Assembly: GCF_001020205.1 (NCBI RefSeq)
Contig: NZ_CP011663.1
Coordinates: 1,426,001-1,490,000 of the forward strand
Reading direction: 5' to 3'
Length of the DNA stretch: 64,000 nt
Origin: Clostridium sporogenes
GTDB taxonomy: Bacteria > Bacillota > Clostridia > Clostridiales > Clostridiaceae
A program made the position numbers and the translations under genes. Below, piece by piece: positions 17,755 through 27,278 of this stretch. The notes beneath the pieces were generated by a model that saw only the letters and a list, made by a program, of their open reading frames with translations, ran no database searches and was not told the origin of the DNA. The number at the start of each line of letters is the position of its first letter. The first letter of the stretch is position 1.

Positions 17755-20136
17755 ATGACAAAAATGGATAAAATAAATGAGAATATAATAAAAGGACTTA
17801 GTAAAGCTGATGTATTACATAGAATAAAAGATGGAAAAGTAAATATATTACCTAAAGCTCCATCACGAACAATAGGACAAATAGTTAGAGCAAATTTATT
17901 TACTAGTTATAATGCTTTAAATGCTATTTTAGCAATAATTGTATTTATGGCTGGTTCCCCTAAGAATGCTGTTTTTGCAGGAGTTATAATTACTAATACT
18001 ATAATAGGGATGTTCCAAGAAATTCGTGCTAAGGGTATATTAGAAAGGTTATCTGTTCTAAACGAGAAAACTGTAGATGTTATAAGAGAAGGAGAAATTA
18101 ATAATATAAATGTAGAAGAAATTGTGTTAGATGATATTATAGTTTTAAAAGCAGGAGATCAAATATTAGTGGATTGTGAGCTTCTTTCTCATAATGAAAT
18201 AGAAGTAGACGAATCTTTAATTACAGGAGAGCCAGACTCTATTCTAAAAATAGAAAATGATAAGCTTTTATCTGGAAGTTTTGTATCTGCGGGTAATGCT
18301 TACGCAAAGGTAATCAATGTGGGGGAAAATACCTATGCAGCAAAATTAGCAGAAGAGGCTAAGAAATTTAAACTTATAAATTCAGAGTTACAAATATCTA
18401 TAAATAAGATATTTAAAATAATAATGTGGCTTGCCATTCCGATAGGCTCATTACTTATCTTTACACAATTATTTTATGTTAAGAAAAGCTGGCAAGATGC
18501 AGTTTTAGGCTCCGTTTCTGGTATAGTAGGTATGGTACCAGAGGGTCTAGTACTTTTGACTAGTGCAACTTTTGTAGTAGCAGTTATAAGACTTTCCAAA
18601 TGGGATACACTTATTCAAGAATTACCTGCTACAGAAGTTTTAGCAAGAGTAGATGTTTTGTGTTTAGATAAAACAGGAACTATAACTAAAGGTGATTTAA
18701 AAGTAACAGAGGTGAAGTGTTTAAATAATGAAAATATAAAGGACATAGATAAAATAATCGCCGCTATAGTTCATAGTTTTAAAAATGGAAATGCTACAGA
18801 AAAAGCATTGTTAGAAAGATATGAAAGTAATCCTAATTTAAAAATTAAAAATAAGATACCATTTTCATCAAAGCGAAAGTGGTCCGCAGTGGAATTTGAA
18901 AAGGAAGGAGCTTTTATATTAGGAGCTCCAGAAATGATATTAAAAGATGCATATAAAAACATAGAAAGTAAAATAGAAAAGGTAGCCAAAGAGGGAAAAA
19001 GAGTATTACTTTTGGCCAAATATGAAGGAGAAAATTTTAATGAAGAGTTAAATGGAAATATTAAAGAGGTAGCTTTAATATTAATTGAGGACATAATAAG
19101 GGAAAATGCTGAAGAAATTATTGATTATTTTAATAAAGAACAGGTGAATCTTAAAATAATATCTGGAGATAATCCTATAACTGTATCTTCTATAGCTAAG
19201 AAAGTAGGAATAAAAAATGCAGAAGACTATATAGATGCTAGAGAATTACCAGAAGATGAAGAAGAGTTGAAAAAAATTGTGGATAAGGTTTCTGTTTTTG
19301 GAAGAGTTTCTCCTCACCAAAAGAAAAGTATAGTGAAAGCACTTAAAAGTAATGGTCATACTGTAGCTATGACTGGAGATGGTGTAAATGATGTGCTAGC
19401 ATTAAAGGAATCTGATTGTGGTATTGCTATGGCTAGTGGGTCTGAGGCAACAAAGGCGGTAGCTCAGTTAGTACTTTTAAATTCAGATTTTGCAGCTATT
19501 CCCCAAGTAGTTTTAGAGGGGAGAAGACTTATAAACAATCTGGAAAAGGTATCAGAATTATTTTTATCAAAGACAGCTTATTTTATAATTTTATCAATAA
19601 TATTTGCCTTATTAGTGAAACCATTTCCTATAATACCAATACAACTTACCTTAATAGGATCATTAAGTATAGGAATACCATCTTTTTTTCTAGCTATATC
19701 ACCTAATGAGGATGTAATAAAGAAAGATTTTTTGAAAAGAGTACTGGAAGTATCTATACCTAATGGTATTTTAATAGGAATAAGCACAGCTCTAATGTTT
19801 TTATTAGGATATCATACAGGTTTATCACTAGAACAATGTAGAACATTAGCTCTAGTAACTTTTGGTAGTTTAAGTCTATTTATTTTACTTAAAGTATCTA
19901 CACCACTAAATTTTTATAGAGTTTCTATAGTTATTTCTATGACAATATTATTTGTGTTAGCTTTTTTAATACCCTCTACAAGAAAAATTTTTGCTATAGA
20001 GTATTTTGGAGTCGAGTATCTAATACCTATAATTTTTATATATTCTATAGCTATGGCTTTAATGTTAATCATACCTAAAATAAATAAAGTAATATTTAAA
20101 AGAGTTATTTTAAAGAAAAACATGGATAGATTATAA
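17755..20136 (+). CDS. P-type cation-transporting ATPase, P2-like (CtpE/calcium-type)
   Basis: A 793-residue P-type ATPase with no N-terminal metal-binding domain. Motifs are TGEPD in the actuator domain, MVPEGLVLLTS in the fourth membrane helix (PEGL, as in P2 ATPases), CLDKTGTITKG with the phosphorylated Asp, SSKRKWSAV in the nucleotide domain and AMTGDGVNDVLAL in the hinge. The PEGL helix and overall shape resemble mycobacterial CtpE and pneumococcal CaxP, which move calcium. It stands alone with terminators on both sides, so context gives no metal. Calcium or another divalent cation is inference. Confidence 0.88.
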   Translation: MTKMDKINENIIKGLSKADVLHRIKDGKVNILPKAPSRTIGQIVRANLFTSYNALNAILAIIVFMAGSPKNAVFAGVIITNTIIGMFQEIRAKGILERLSVLNEKTVDVIREGEINNINVEEIVLDDIIVLKAGDQILVDCELLSHNEIEVDESLITGEPDSILKIENDKLLSGSFVSAGNAYAKVINVGENTYAAKLAEEAKKFKLINSELQISINKIFKIIMWLAIPIGSLLIFTQLFYVKKSWQDAVLGSVSGIVGMVPEGLVLLTSATFVVAVIRLSKWDTLIQELPATEVLARVDVLCLDKTGTITKGDLKVTEVKCLNNENIKDIDKIIAAIVHSFKNGNATEKALLERYESNPNLKIKNKIPFSSKRKWSAVEFEKEGAFILGAPEMILKDAYKNIESKIEKVAKEGKRVLLLAKYEGENFNEELNGNIKEVALILIEDIIRENAEEIIDYFNKEQVNLKIISGDNPITVSSIAKKVGIKNAEDYIDARELPEDEEELKKIVDKVSVFGRVSPHQKKSIVKALKSNGHTVAMTGDGVNDVLALKESDCGIAMASGSEATKAVAQLVLLNSDFAAIPQVVLEGRRLINNLEKVSELFLSKTAYFIILSIIFALLVKPFPIIPIQLTLIGSLSIGIPSFFLAISPNEDVIKKDFLKRVLEVSIPNGILIGISTALMFLLGYHTGLSLEQCRTLALVTFGSLSLFILLKVSTPLNFYRVSIVISMTILFVLAFLIPSTRKIFAIEYFGVEYLIPIIFIYSIAMALMLIIPKINKVIFKRVILKKNMDRL

Positions 20137-20189
20137 TAGATAAAGTAATTTTTAAAGTATTCATTTTATAGATTAATAATATGTATTAA

Positions 20190-20224
20190 AGCTACTTGTA
20201 TTCTAAGGTACAGGTAGTTTTTTA
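20190..20224 (+). terminator. Intrinsic terminator after P-type ATPase gene
   Basis: The stem CTACTTGTA / TACAGGTAG (one G-T pair) has an 8-nt loop and is followed by TTTTTTATATTTT. Confidence 0.8.
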
Positions 20225-20425
20225 TATTTTAGTATAAAAAACTAATAATAAGGATTATTTTTAAGTTTAAAGGTTTGTATAAAAATAGTTTAAAATATTT
20301 ATAGGGTTTTGTTATTTGTAGCATATAGCTATTATTTAATAATAAAAATAAAACAATGTATTTATTTTTATATTTAATATGATAAAATGATAATATGTCT
20401 TATTTAAGAAGGAGAGGAAATATTT

Positions 20426-22144
20426 ATGCTTAAAGAATTTATATCCTATTATAAACCGCATAAAAAGTTGTTTGTTTTAGATATGATAGCAGCTTTTATT
20501 GTGGCTTTATGTGATTTGTTTTATCCTATGATAACAAGACAAATCATAAATGATATTATTCCAAATGGAAAGATTAGATTACTTTTCTTTTGGGCAATAT
20601 CTTTATTAATTATATATATAATGAAATATTTTTTAAATCATTTTATTCAGTATTGGGGACATATGGTAGGAGTTAGAATACAAGCAGATATGAGAAAAAG
20701 GGTTTTTAACCATCTTCAAACTTTACCTTTTACATATTTTGATGAAAATAAAACAGGGGTTATAATGTCCAGAATCATAAATGATCTTATGGAAATATCA
20801 GAACTCGCACATCATGGTCCAGAGGATCTTTTTATTTCCATTATTATGCTAATAGGATCTTTCATAATATTATGTACTATAAATGTACCGCTAACAATAA
20901 TAAGTTTCATATTCATACCAATTCTAGTATGGTTTTCTATGAAGAATAGACTTAAAATGGAAAAAGCTTTTATGGATAGTAGAGTAAAAATTGGAGATCT
21001 TAATGCGGATTTAGAAAATAGCATTGCAGGTATAAGAGTTTCTAAGGCTTTTACTAATAGAGAGTATGAAAATGAAAAATTTGAAGTAGGCAACAAGAGA
21101 TTTGTAGGAGCTAGACAAATGGCTTATAAGTCTATGGCAGATTATTTTTCAGGAATGTATTTTTTCATAGATATACTGGATCTAATAGTACTTATAGCTG
21201 GTGGATATTTTGTATATAAAAATTTAATCAACTTTGGTGATTTGGTTGCTTATCTTTTATTTATAAAGATGTTTATGACACCTATTAGAAAGCTTATTTC
21301 TTTTGTAGAGCAATACCAATCAGGGGTAACAGGTTTTGAAAGATATAGACAACTTTTAAGTGTTAAACCTGAAAAAGATAAAGAGGAAGCTAAAGCTTTA
21401 GAAAATATTAAGGGTGCAATAGAATTTAAAAATGTAAGTTTTAAATATGATGAAGATACTCATATATTAAATGATTTAAGTTTTAAAGTTAAAGAAGGAA
21501 AGACTTTAGCACTAGTTGGTCCCTCTGGTGGAGGTAAGACAACCCTCTGTAATTTAATACCTAGATTTTATAATATAGATAAGGGAGATATATTAATTGA
21601 TGATAATAGTATATATGATATAAACATAAGCTCTTTAAGAAAAAATATAGGTATTGTTCAGCAAGATGTATTTTTATTTACAGGAACTATAAAGGAAAAT
21701 ATATTATATGGTAATCCAGAGGCTAATTATGAAGAGGTAGTAAAAGCAGCAAAGCTTGCTAATATACATGAATTTATAGAAAGTTTACCGGAGGGATATA
21801 ATACCTATATAGGAGAGAGAGGAATAAAGTTATCTGGAGGACAAAAACAAAGATTATCTATTGCAAGGGTGTTTTTAAAAAATCCACCTATACTTATACT
21901 AGATGAAGCTACATCTGCTTTAGATAATGCCACAGAATATTTAATACAAAAATCTTTAGAAAAATTATCTAATGGAAGAACAACTATAGTAGTAGCCCAC
22001 AGATTATCTACTATAAAAAATGCGGATGAAATAATGGTTTTAACAGATAAAGGAATTGAAGAGAGAGGGACTCATGAGGAGTTGTTAGCACTAGGTGGAA
22101 TTTACAGTGAACTTAATAAAAATATTGAAAAAACAGAAAGTTAA
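20426..22144 (+). CDS. ABC exporter half-transporter (permease fused to ATPase)
   Basis: A 572-residue type IV ABC half-transporter of the MsbA/BmrA/LmrA kind: six membrane helices in residues 1-300, then a nucleotide-binding domain with Walker A GPSGGGKTT, Q-loop VQQDVF, signature LSGGQKQR, Walker B ILILDEATS and switch HRLST. All ATPase residues are intact, and with no partner next door it is probably a homodimer. The SD AGAAGGAG lies before ATG. The substrate (lipid, drug or peptide) cannot be told. Confidence 0.93.
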   Translation: MLKEFISYYKPHKKLFVLDMIAAFIVALCDLFYPMITRQIINDIIPNGKIRLLFFWAISLLIIYIMKYFLNHFIQYWGHMVGVRIQADMRKRVFNHLQTLPFTYFDENKTGVIMSRIINDLMEISELAHHGPEDLFISIIMLIGSFIILCTINVPLTIISFIFIPILVWFSMKNRLKMEKAFMDSRVKIGDLNADLENSIAGIRVSKAFTNREYENEKFEVGNKRFVGARQMAYKSMADYFSGMYFFIDILDLIVLIAGGYFVYKNLINFGDLVAYLLFIKMFMTPIRKLISFVEQYQSGVTGFERYRQLLSVKPEKDKEEAKALENIKGAIEFKNVSFKYDEDTHILNDLSFKVKEGKTLALVGPSGGGKTTLCNLIPRFYNIDKGDILIDDNSIYDINISSLRKNIGIVQQDVFLFTGTIKENILYGNPEANYEEVVKAAKLANIHEFIESLPEGYNTYIGERGIKLSGGQKQRLSIARVFLKNPPILILDEATSALDNATEYLIQKSLEKLSNGRTTIVVAHRLSTIKNADEIMVLTDKGIEERGTHEELLALGGIYSELNKNIEKTES

Positions 22145-22205
22145 ATATAATGTTTTTTTATTATAAAAAACATTAAAAATTTTATAGTGTAAAAAATATC
22201 GATAT

Positions 22206-22272
22206 AAAAATAAAACTCTAATTATATTGTTTGTGATTTATTTTAAGCAATATAATTAGAGTTTTATTTTTA
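22206..22272 (+). terminator. Long-stem intrinsic terminator after ABC exporter
   Basis: A perfect 24-bp stem has arms at 22206-22229 and 22248-22271 and starts with AAAAATAAAACTC. A smaller A/T hairpin (AATGTTTTTT/AAAAAACATT) sits just before it at about 22149-22175. The rest up to 22441 is AT-rich with a short direct repeat (ATAAATGAAAAAATATAT) and no gene. Confidence 0.85.
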
Positions 22273-22441
22273 GACTTATCAAAGTACCATACAAATTATG
22301 GTATATAATTACAAATGATGTATACAATTAACAACTTAAATGGTAAAATATATATAAATGAAAAAATATATACATAAATGAAAAAATATATTAAAATTAT
22401 TAATAATGTAATACTATATATTTACCAAACAGGGGGTTAAA

Positions 22442-23236
22442 ATGGCAGATAATATAAAATTTAAAAATAAAGATAGGGAAGATATAGGGAAAATTGCAGA
22501 TATTATTATGAATTTAATTTTTTATCAAGTAGTATTTACTATAATATTTATTATTGTAGTAAATATTTTGGGGTATATGGGGTTAAATAAAGATATTATA
22601 GAACCCTATAGTAGACTAACAGGAGAAATCTTATCATATATATTTTTTATTAAAAATTATACTAAGGATAATAGATATAAATTAAAACTTCAAAACACAT
22701 TGCATTTTAAAGGTTATGTTTTTATATCAATGTTAATTATAGGATATATTTTGGTTTATGATAATACAATTAATATACTTTTATCAAAGGTTATAAAGAA
22801 TAGTTTGTTTTATGATGCTATGGCTACAGAAATGGAAAATCCCATAGTAGGATTTATAGGAACAGTGGTTATGGCACCTATTTTTGAGGAAATAATTTAT
22901 AGAGGAATAATGTTAGATGAGCTATTGATTAAATATAATTGTAAAAAAGCTATAATTATTTCTGCAGTAATATTTGCAGTAATTCATCTCAATTTTATTC
23001 AATTAACAGATGCTTTTATTGCAGGTATAATACTTGGTACTGTTTATTGTAAAACTAAATCTTTAATACCTTGTATTACAATTCATTTTTTAAATAACCT
23101 ATTTTACAACATAGTTGAATTTTATCCTAGTATATATAAAACTAAATTTAATATTATAAGACTAGGTATTGGAATAGCTATTTTGTCAACATTAGCATAT
23201 CTTTTTACAAAAAATAATGAAAAGATTCTTTTATAG
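22442..23236 (+). CDS. CPBP family intramembrane metalloprotease (CAAX-protease/bacteriocin-processing type)
   Basis: A 264-residue polytopic membrane protein. Motif 1 is FEEIIYRG (E149, E150, R154), motif 2 is FAVIHLN (His near 182) and motif 3 is the HFLNN segment, which together make the Abi/CPBP glutamic-type intramembrane protease site. The N-terminal half holds extra helices. Such proteins process prenylated or peptide substrates or serve in self-immunity; no bacteriocin gene is nearby. The SD AGGGGG precedes ATG. Confidence 0.88.
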   Translation: MADNIKFKNKDREDIGKIADIIMNLIFYQVVFTIIFIIVVNILGYMGLNKDIIEPYSRLTGEILSYIFFIKNYTKDNRYKLKLQNTLHFKGYVFISMLIIGYILVYDNTINILLSKVIKNSLFYDAMATEMENPIVGFIGTVVMAPIFEEIIYRGIMLDELLIKYNCKKAIIISAVIFAVIHLNFIQLTDAFIAGIILGTVYCKTKSLIPCITIHFLNNLFYNIVEFYPSIYKTKFNIIRLGIGIAILSTLAYLFTKNNEKILL

Positions 23237-23396
23237 CAAATGGTGGCTATTGTTTTAAAGAAAATAGTTATAATTTTAGAGTTAATTAATTTGTTTCTCC
23301 AAAATCAAAATATATTGTTAATTATAAATTAGAAGTATACAAAAATATATGTTAATATACCAATATAGAAGAATATATAATTGGAGTGTGATATAA

Positions 23397-23753
23397 ATGA
23401 AAATAGCAATGCCTAAAAACGAGGAAATAATTAATCAACATTTTGGAAAAAGTAAGACTTTTGCTATAGTAACAGTAGAAGATAATAAAATTGTAGATAT
23501 TAAAGATATATCAACAGAAAGTTTACAACATAATCATGGTGGTCTATCCAGTTTATTAGTAGAAGAAAAAGTTGAACTAGTTATAACAGGAGGCATTGGG
23601 CAAGGGGCCTATGATGCATTAATTAAGGAAGGACTAAAAGTTGTACGAGGAGCTAAAGGCAAAATTGAAGATATATTACAGCAATATTTAAAAGGAGAAC
23701 TTCAAGATAGAAAAGTAATGTGTAATCATCATGGTGAACATCATCATCACTAA
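23397..23753 (+). CDS. NifX/NafY-like (dinitrogenase iron-molybdenum cofactor family) protein with His-rich tail
   Basis: A 118-residue alpha/beta protein of the Nitro_FeMo-Co (NifB/NifX C-terminal) fold. It starts MKIAMPKNEEIINQHFGKSK and has the typical ITGGIGQGAYDAL turn. The C-terminus is histidine-rich (CNHHGEHHHH), unusual for the family and a likely metal site. No nitrogenase genes are around, and orphan members of this family in anaerobes are thought to handle iron-sulfur or other metal clusters. Function is open. Confidence 0.87.
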   Translation: MKIAMPKNEEIINQHFGKSKTFAIVTVEDNKIVDIKDISTESLQHNHGGLSSLLVEEKVELVITGGIGQGAYDALIKEGLKVVRGAKGKIEDILQQYLKGELQDRKVMCNHHGEHHHH

Positions 23754-23796
23754 AAATAAAAGGAAAGTACTTGATACTTTCCTTTTATTTTTTTTA
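23752..23796 (+). terminator. Intrinsic terminator overlapping the NifX-like stop codon
   Basis: A perfect 18-bp stem (arms 23752-23769 and 23775-23792) begins inside the stop codon and ends in T8. The 270 bp downstream to 24065 are extremely AT-rich and hold no gene. Confidence 0.88.
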
Positions 23797-24065
23797 TAAA
23801 AGTATTTATTATTTTTTTATTAATTTTAAAAATATGATAAATTTTTGTAAAAATATATTATATTTTTAAATAATATCTGATATATTAGTTATATTAGAAA
23901 TAATTTTATAATATAATTTATAATAATATAATATCTAATATAGTTACATATATTAAATATACATAGGTTTGATTTTATATGATTTGTTTTAGAATAATAA
24001 AAATTTGTTAAGAATGTATTTTTTATTTTAAATTATGAAAATTCACTTTAAAGAGGAGATTGTAA

Positions 24066-24959
24066 ATGAAAGAATATATTATAATGACGGATTCTTGTTG
24101 TGATTTATCCAGTGAGTATATAGAAAAAAATGATATTCCTTATGTCCCATTAACTTGTAGTGTTGAAGGAAAAGAATATATAGATAATTTTGGACAAAGT
24201 CTTCCTTACAAAGAGTTTTATGAAGCTATGATAAAGGGAGAGATACCAAAAACGTCACAGCCAAGTCCAGAAGCTTATTACAAAGTATTTAAAGACTTAA
24301 TAGATAAAGATAAGGATATATTATATGTATGTGTTTCTTCAGGGTTGAGTGGAACGTACAATAGTGCTAATATAGCTAAAAATATGATTTTAGATGAATT
24401 CCGGAATGCCAGAATAGAAATAGTAGATGTATTAACTGCATCATTAGGACAAGGAATTATGGTAATAAAGGCTATGGATATGAAAAAAAATGGATTAACT
24501 ATTGATGAAGTTACTAATTATTTAGAAGAAAATAAATTAAATTTAAATAGTTATATGGTTGTAAACGATCTTATTCATCTGAAAAGAGGAGGAAGAATTT
24601 CAACAGCTGCAGCCCTTATAGGGACAGTTCTTAATATAAAACCTATATTAACTTTAAATGATGAGGGCAGAGTTATAACTGTGCGTAAAGCTAAAGGTAG
24701 GAAGGTGGCTATAAGAAAATTGACAGAAATAGTTATAGAAAGAATGAAAAATCCAGAAGAAGAAATAGTAGCTATTTCTCATGGAGATTCAGATTTGGAT
24801 GCAGAGAAGTTGAAAGAACGTATATTAAAAGAGATAAAAGTTAAAGATGTAATAATAAACTATGTAGGTCCAGTAGTAGGAACCTATGGTGGGCCAGGAT
24901 CTCTTAATGTATTTTTTATGAGTGATCATAGACAAAATCATATAATAGATATAAATTAA
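24066..24959 (+). CDS. DegV family fatty-acid-binding protein (FakB-like)
   Basis: A 297-residue DegV protein. MTDSCCDLS at the N-terminus, KTSQPSPEAYY, SSGLSGTYNSA and LKRGGRIS are the conserved fatty-acid and kinase-contact stretches of FakB proteins, which present acyl chains to the kinase FakA for phospholipid synthesis. No fakA is nearby, so it is one of several likely paralogues. SD AGAGGAG upstream of ATG; a bidirectional terminator follows. Confidence 0.92.
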   Translation: MKEYIIMTDSCCDLSSEYIEKNDIPYVPLTCSVEGKEYIDNFGQSLPYKEFYEAMIKGEIPKTSQPSPEAYYKVFKDLIDKDKDILYVCVSSGLSGTYNSANIAKNMILDEFRNARIEIVDVLTASLGQGIMVIKAMDMKKNGLTIDEVTNYLEENKLNLNSYMVVNDLIHLKRGGRISTAAALIGTVLNIKPILTLNDEGRVITVRKAKGRKVAIRKLTEIVIERMKNPEEEIVAISHGDSDLDAEKLKERILKEIKVKDVIINYVGPVVGTYGGPGSLNVFFMSDHRQNHIIDIN

Positions 24960-24960
24960 T

Positions 24961-24998
24961 AAAATAAGGAAGTTGTGTCGCAACTTCCTTATTTTTTA
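24961..24998. terminator. Bidirectional terminator between convergent genes
   Basis: A perfect 15-bp stem pairs AAAATAAGGAAGTTG with CAACTTCCTTATTTT, with a 5-nt loop. It lies between degV (+) and the flavin-binding protein (-), and the stop codon of the latter falls in the T-run. Confidence 0.87.
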
Positions 24999-25460
24999 TC
25001 TTTGGCCTTTACCGGAAATATGTTCTATTTCAATCTTTATAATTTTAATTTTATCTTGAGCTCTTTCTATGTAATCTGTACCTTCTTTTAAATAATCCTT
25101 TGAATATTTAGTTATAAGGGCTAGTAAAGCTTTTTTCTTTTCATCTTCAAATACTTCATAAGCTTTACCGAATATCATTACACTTTCATAATTTGTATCA
25201 AATTTTGAAGGAAGTAATTCTACATTATCTACAATAGAAAATGAAACTTTATTGTTCCCATTTATTGCTTCAATTTTTTGGCCTTCCTTTGCACAATGAA
25301 AGTAAATAGCTCCATTATTGTAAGCAAAATTTAGTGGTACACCATAAGCATATCCATTATCAAGACATACTGAAAGGGTTCCATGATTAGCCTTTTTTAA
25401 CAAGGAAATACTTTCTTCCTTATTTAGTTTTTTTTCTTTTCTTCTCATTTCTTTAAACAT
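24996..25460 (-). CDS. Pyridoxamine 5'-phosphate oxidase-like flavin split-barrel protein (NimA type)
   Basis: A 154-residue FMN-binding split barrel. HGTLSVCLDNGYAYGVPLNF, AIYFHCAKEGQK and the VSFSIVDN strand are typical of the NimA/nitroimidazole-resistance and related flavin reductase group. The start codon follows a run of six G (SD-like) at normal distance. Activity could be flavin or nitro reduction; not provable here. The upstream 320 bp to 25780 are AT-rich; an AAGTATACTT palindrome occurs at 25528-25537, identical to the half-sites near the Rrf2 gene, but alone it may be chance. Confidence 0.87.
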   Translation of the reverse strand: MFKEMRRKEKKLNKEESISLLKKANHGTLSVCLDNGYAYGVPLNFAYNNGAIYFHCAKEGQKIEAINGNNKVSFSIVDNVELLPSKFDTNYESVMIFGKAYEVFEDEKKKALLALITKYSKDYLKEGTDYIERAQDKIKIIKIEIEHISGKGQR

Positions 25461-25780
25461 GTAAAGCCCCCCTATTTCTAATATTATTGTATTATCTAAT
25501 ATTCTAACATTTAATTTTTATATATTAAAGTATACTTAAGCATTATATTATAGTTTTAAAAATTCTTTCAATGATATATTTAGAAGAAATACACAAAAAT
25601 TATATTAATATTTTATTTAGTTATAATAAATAAATAATCTATGATTATAAAAAATTAAAATAAAAGCATACTATTATCAATGTTATTATAAAATTTTTCC
25701 ACTTTATTTTGGACATAGATTGATTTATGGTTTATTATAAATATATAACTTTATATTTGTTAATGATTGGGGGAATATAA

Positions 25781-25996
25781 TTGAATATAAGTAAAAGTGG
25801 CCTTACTTTTTTACAATTTGCACTTTCTTTTATAGTATATAAGTTAGTAATGAATTTTTTTAGCTTTAATTATAATTTATTTAGTGATAAGTTTAATATA
25901 GTTAAGTTATTTATAGATTTAGGATGTTGGCTTATAGTATATTTAATAGTATACTTTATTTCTACAAAGTTAATTATAATAAAAAAAGATAAATAG
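25781..25996 (+). CDS. Small two-helix membrane protein, function unknown (71 aa, TTG start)
   Basis: The product has two hydrophobic stretches (about 8-25 and 42-62) and a lysine-rich end (IIIKKDK). The TTG start is preceded by TTGGGGG at suitable distance, and the gene sits 37 bp before the HIT gene, so it may be its operon partner. I do not recognise a family. The residue make-up is compatible with a real small membrane protein. Confidence 0.55.
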   Translation: MNISKSGLTFLQFALSFIVYKLVMNFFSFNYNLFSDKFNIVKLFIDLGCWLIVYLIVYFISTKLIIIKKDK

Positions 25997-26033
25997 AATT
26001 TTATTTTAAATTTTTATAAAAAAGGAGATACGT

Positions 26034-26462
26034 ATGAAAAACACTATGGAAAATTGTAATTTTTGCAAGATAATAAACAAGGAGAAAAAAGGTAATATAG
26101 TATATGAAAATGATTTGGTTTGCTGTTTTTTAGCAGAGGAACCTATTAATGAAGGACATATGCTAATAGCACCTAAAAAACACTATTTAGATTTAGATCA
26201 GCTGGATAATGAAACAGCTATAGAAATAATGAGAGTATCTAAAATTATGGTAAAGGTACTGAAAGATACATATAAATCAGATGGATATAGTATAATGCAA
26301 AATGGTGGAAGCTTTAATAATGTTGGTCATTATCATATGCATTTGTTTCCAAGATATAAAGGAGACAGTTTTAGTTGGAGCTATGGAGAAGAGGATAGTA
26401 GCACACTTGAAGTTGTAAGTAAAAAAATACAACAACAATTAAAAGATTATTTAATAAAATAA
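26034..26462 (+). CDS. HIT family nucleotide hydrolase/transferase
   Basis: A 142-residue histidine-triad protein. The active site GHYHMHLFP (H99, H101, H103) is complete, and CNFCKIINKEKKG at the N-terminus gives the CxxC found in many HIT hydrolases. It acts on purine nucleotide phosphoramidates or dinucleoside polyphosphates in the cytosol. The SD AAGGAG precedes ATG. A bidirectional terminator follows. Confidence 0.93.
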   Translation: MKNTMENCNFCKIINKEKKGNIVYENDLVCCFLAEEPINEGHMLIAPKKHYLDLDQLDNETAIEIMRVSKIMVKVLKDTYKSDGYSIMQNGGSFNNVGHYHMHLFPRYKGDSFSWSYGEEDSSTLEVVSKKIQQQLKDYLIK

Positions 26463-26568
26463 TTTATCCTTAAAGTAAAGTTATTTTAATATGTTCTTTA
26501 ATTAGATTACTGAATAATTAATTATAAGAAAATTTTATTTAATTGCAGTAGTATATTTTAAATTTTAA

Positions 26569-26604
26569 AAAGACCTATTTAGTTATTTAACTAAATAGGT
26601 CTTT
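26569..26604. terminator. Bidirectional terminator between convergent genes
   Basis: A perfect 16-bp stem, AAAGACCTATTTAGTT with AACTAAATAGGTCTTT and an ATTT loop, lies between the HIT gene and the holin-like gene. Confidence 0.87.
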
Positions 26605-26617
26605 AAATTTTAGATTT

Positions 26618-26992
26618 TTACATAACCCTTCCTGGAAGTATAGCATCTATAACACCAATGACTAAAGCTGCAATTATAGCACCTATTATAGAAACTCTCA
26701 TGGTTGGGACTAAGAATTGAGTTAAATATATTATTATGGCTGATATAACAAAGCCTTTTAGTCCCTTACCAAAAGGAGAAGCATCCACTCCCATAAATTT
26801 TTCTACTAAATAATCTAGGGCACTTATTATTACAGCAGCTAACAAAACTGCCCAGAAGCCACTTATAGTAAATCCAGGTGTTAAAAAGGCAGTTACACTT
26901 AAAACTACCATAGCTACTATCAGTCTTATAATGTATCCCATTATTCCACTTGACATGTTATTTGAATCATTTTCTCTTTTTCTTTCATCCAT
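26618..26992 (-). CDS. Phage-holin-family (PF04020-like, YvlD type) membrane protein
   Basis: A 124-residue protein with a short polar N-terminus and four transmembrane helices. LTPGFTISGFWAVLLAAVI and LDYLVEKFMG are the hallmarks of the YvlD/holin 4 superfamily; this is a chromosomal membrane protein, not evidence of a prophage, since no phage genes are near. The SD TTGGAGG lies upstream of ATG. Function unknown, sometimes linked to envelope stress in Firmicutes. Confidence 0.83.
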   Translation of the reverse strand: MDERKRENDSNNMSSGIMGYIIRLIVAMVVLSVTAFLTPGFTISGFWAVLLAAVIISALDYLVEKFMGVDASPFGKGLKGFVISAIIIYLTQFLVPTMRVSIIGAIIAALVIGVIDAILPGRVM

Positions 26993-27278
26993 TTTTTATA
27001 CCTCCAATTTAAAGCTATTATTATATATATTTTGCACATTATTTTAAAAAATATTATAAATATCTAAAATAAATTTTTTTAATAAAACATTTAAAATCTG
27101 TATAACAATAGAATACAAATTAATTCGTATTTTAAGATTTCATAAATGATTATTAGGCTATACTTAATAAATTTTATAGTTAAAATAAAAAAGCATTACA
27201 ACAAAGTTATTAAATTCTAAAAAAATGGTAATTATATAAATATAGTATAAAATATAAAATTTTATTGAAAGGTATAAT

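Noticed and set aside
25528..25537. Rrf2-type AAGTATACTT site near the flavin split-barrel gene
   Set aside because: Only one 10-base palindrome, in AT-rich DNA, without a second half-site; probably chance.
26618..26992. Holin-like gene as evidence of a prophage
   Set aside because: No integrase, terminase, capsid or endolysin genes nearby; the family is common on chromosomes.
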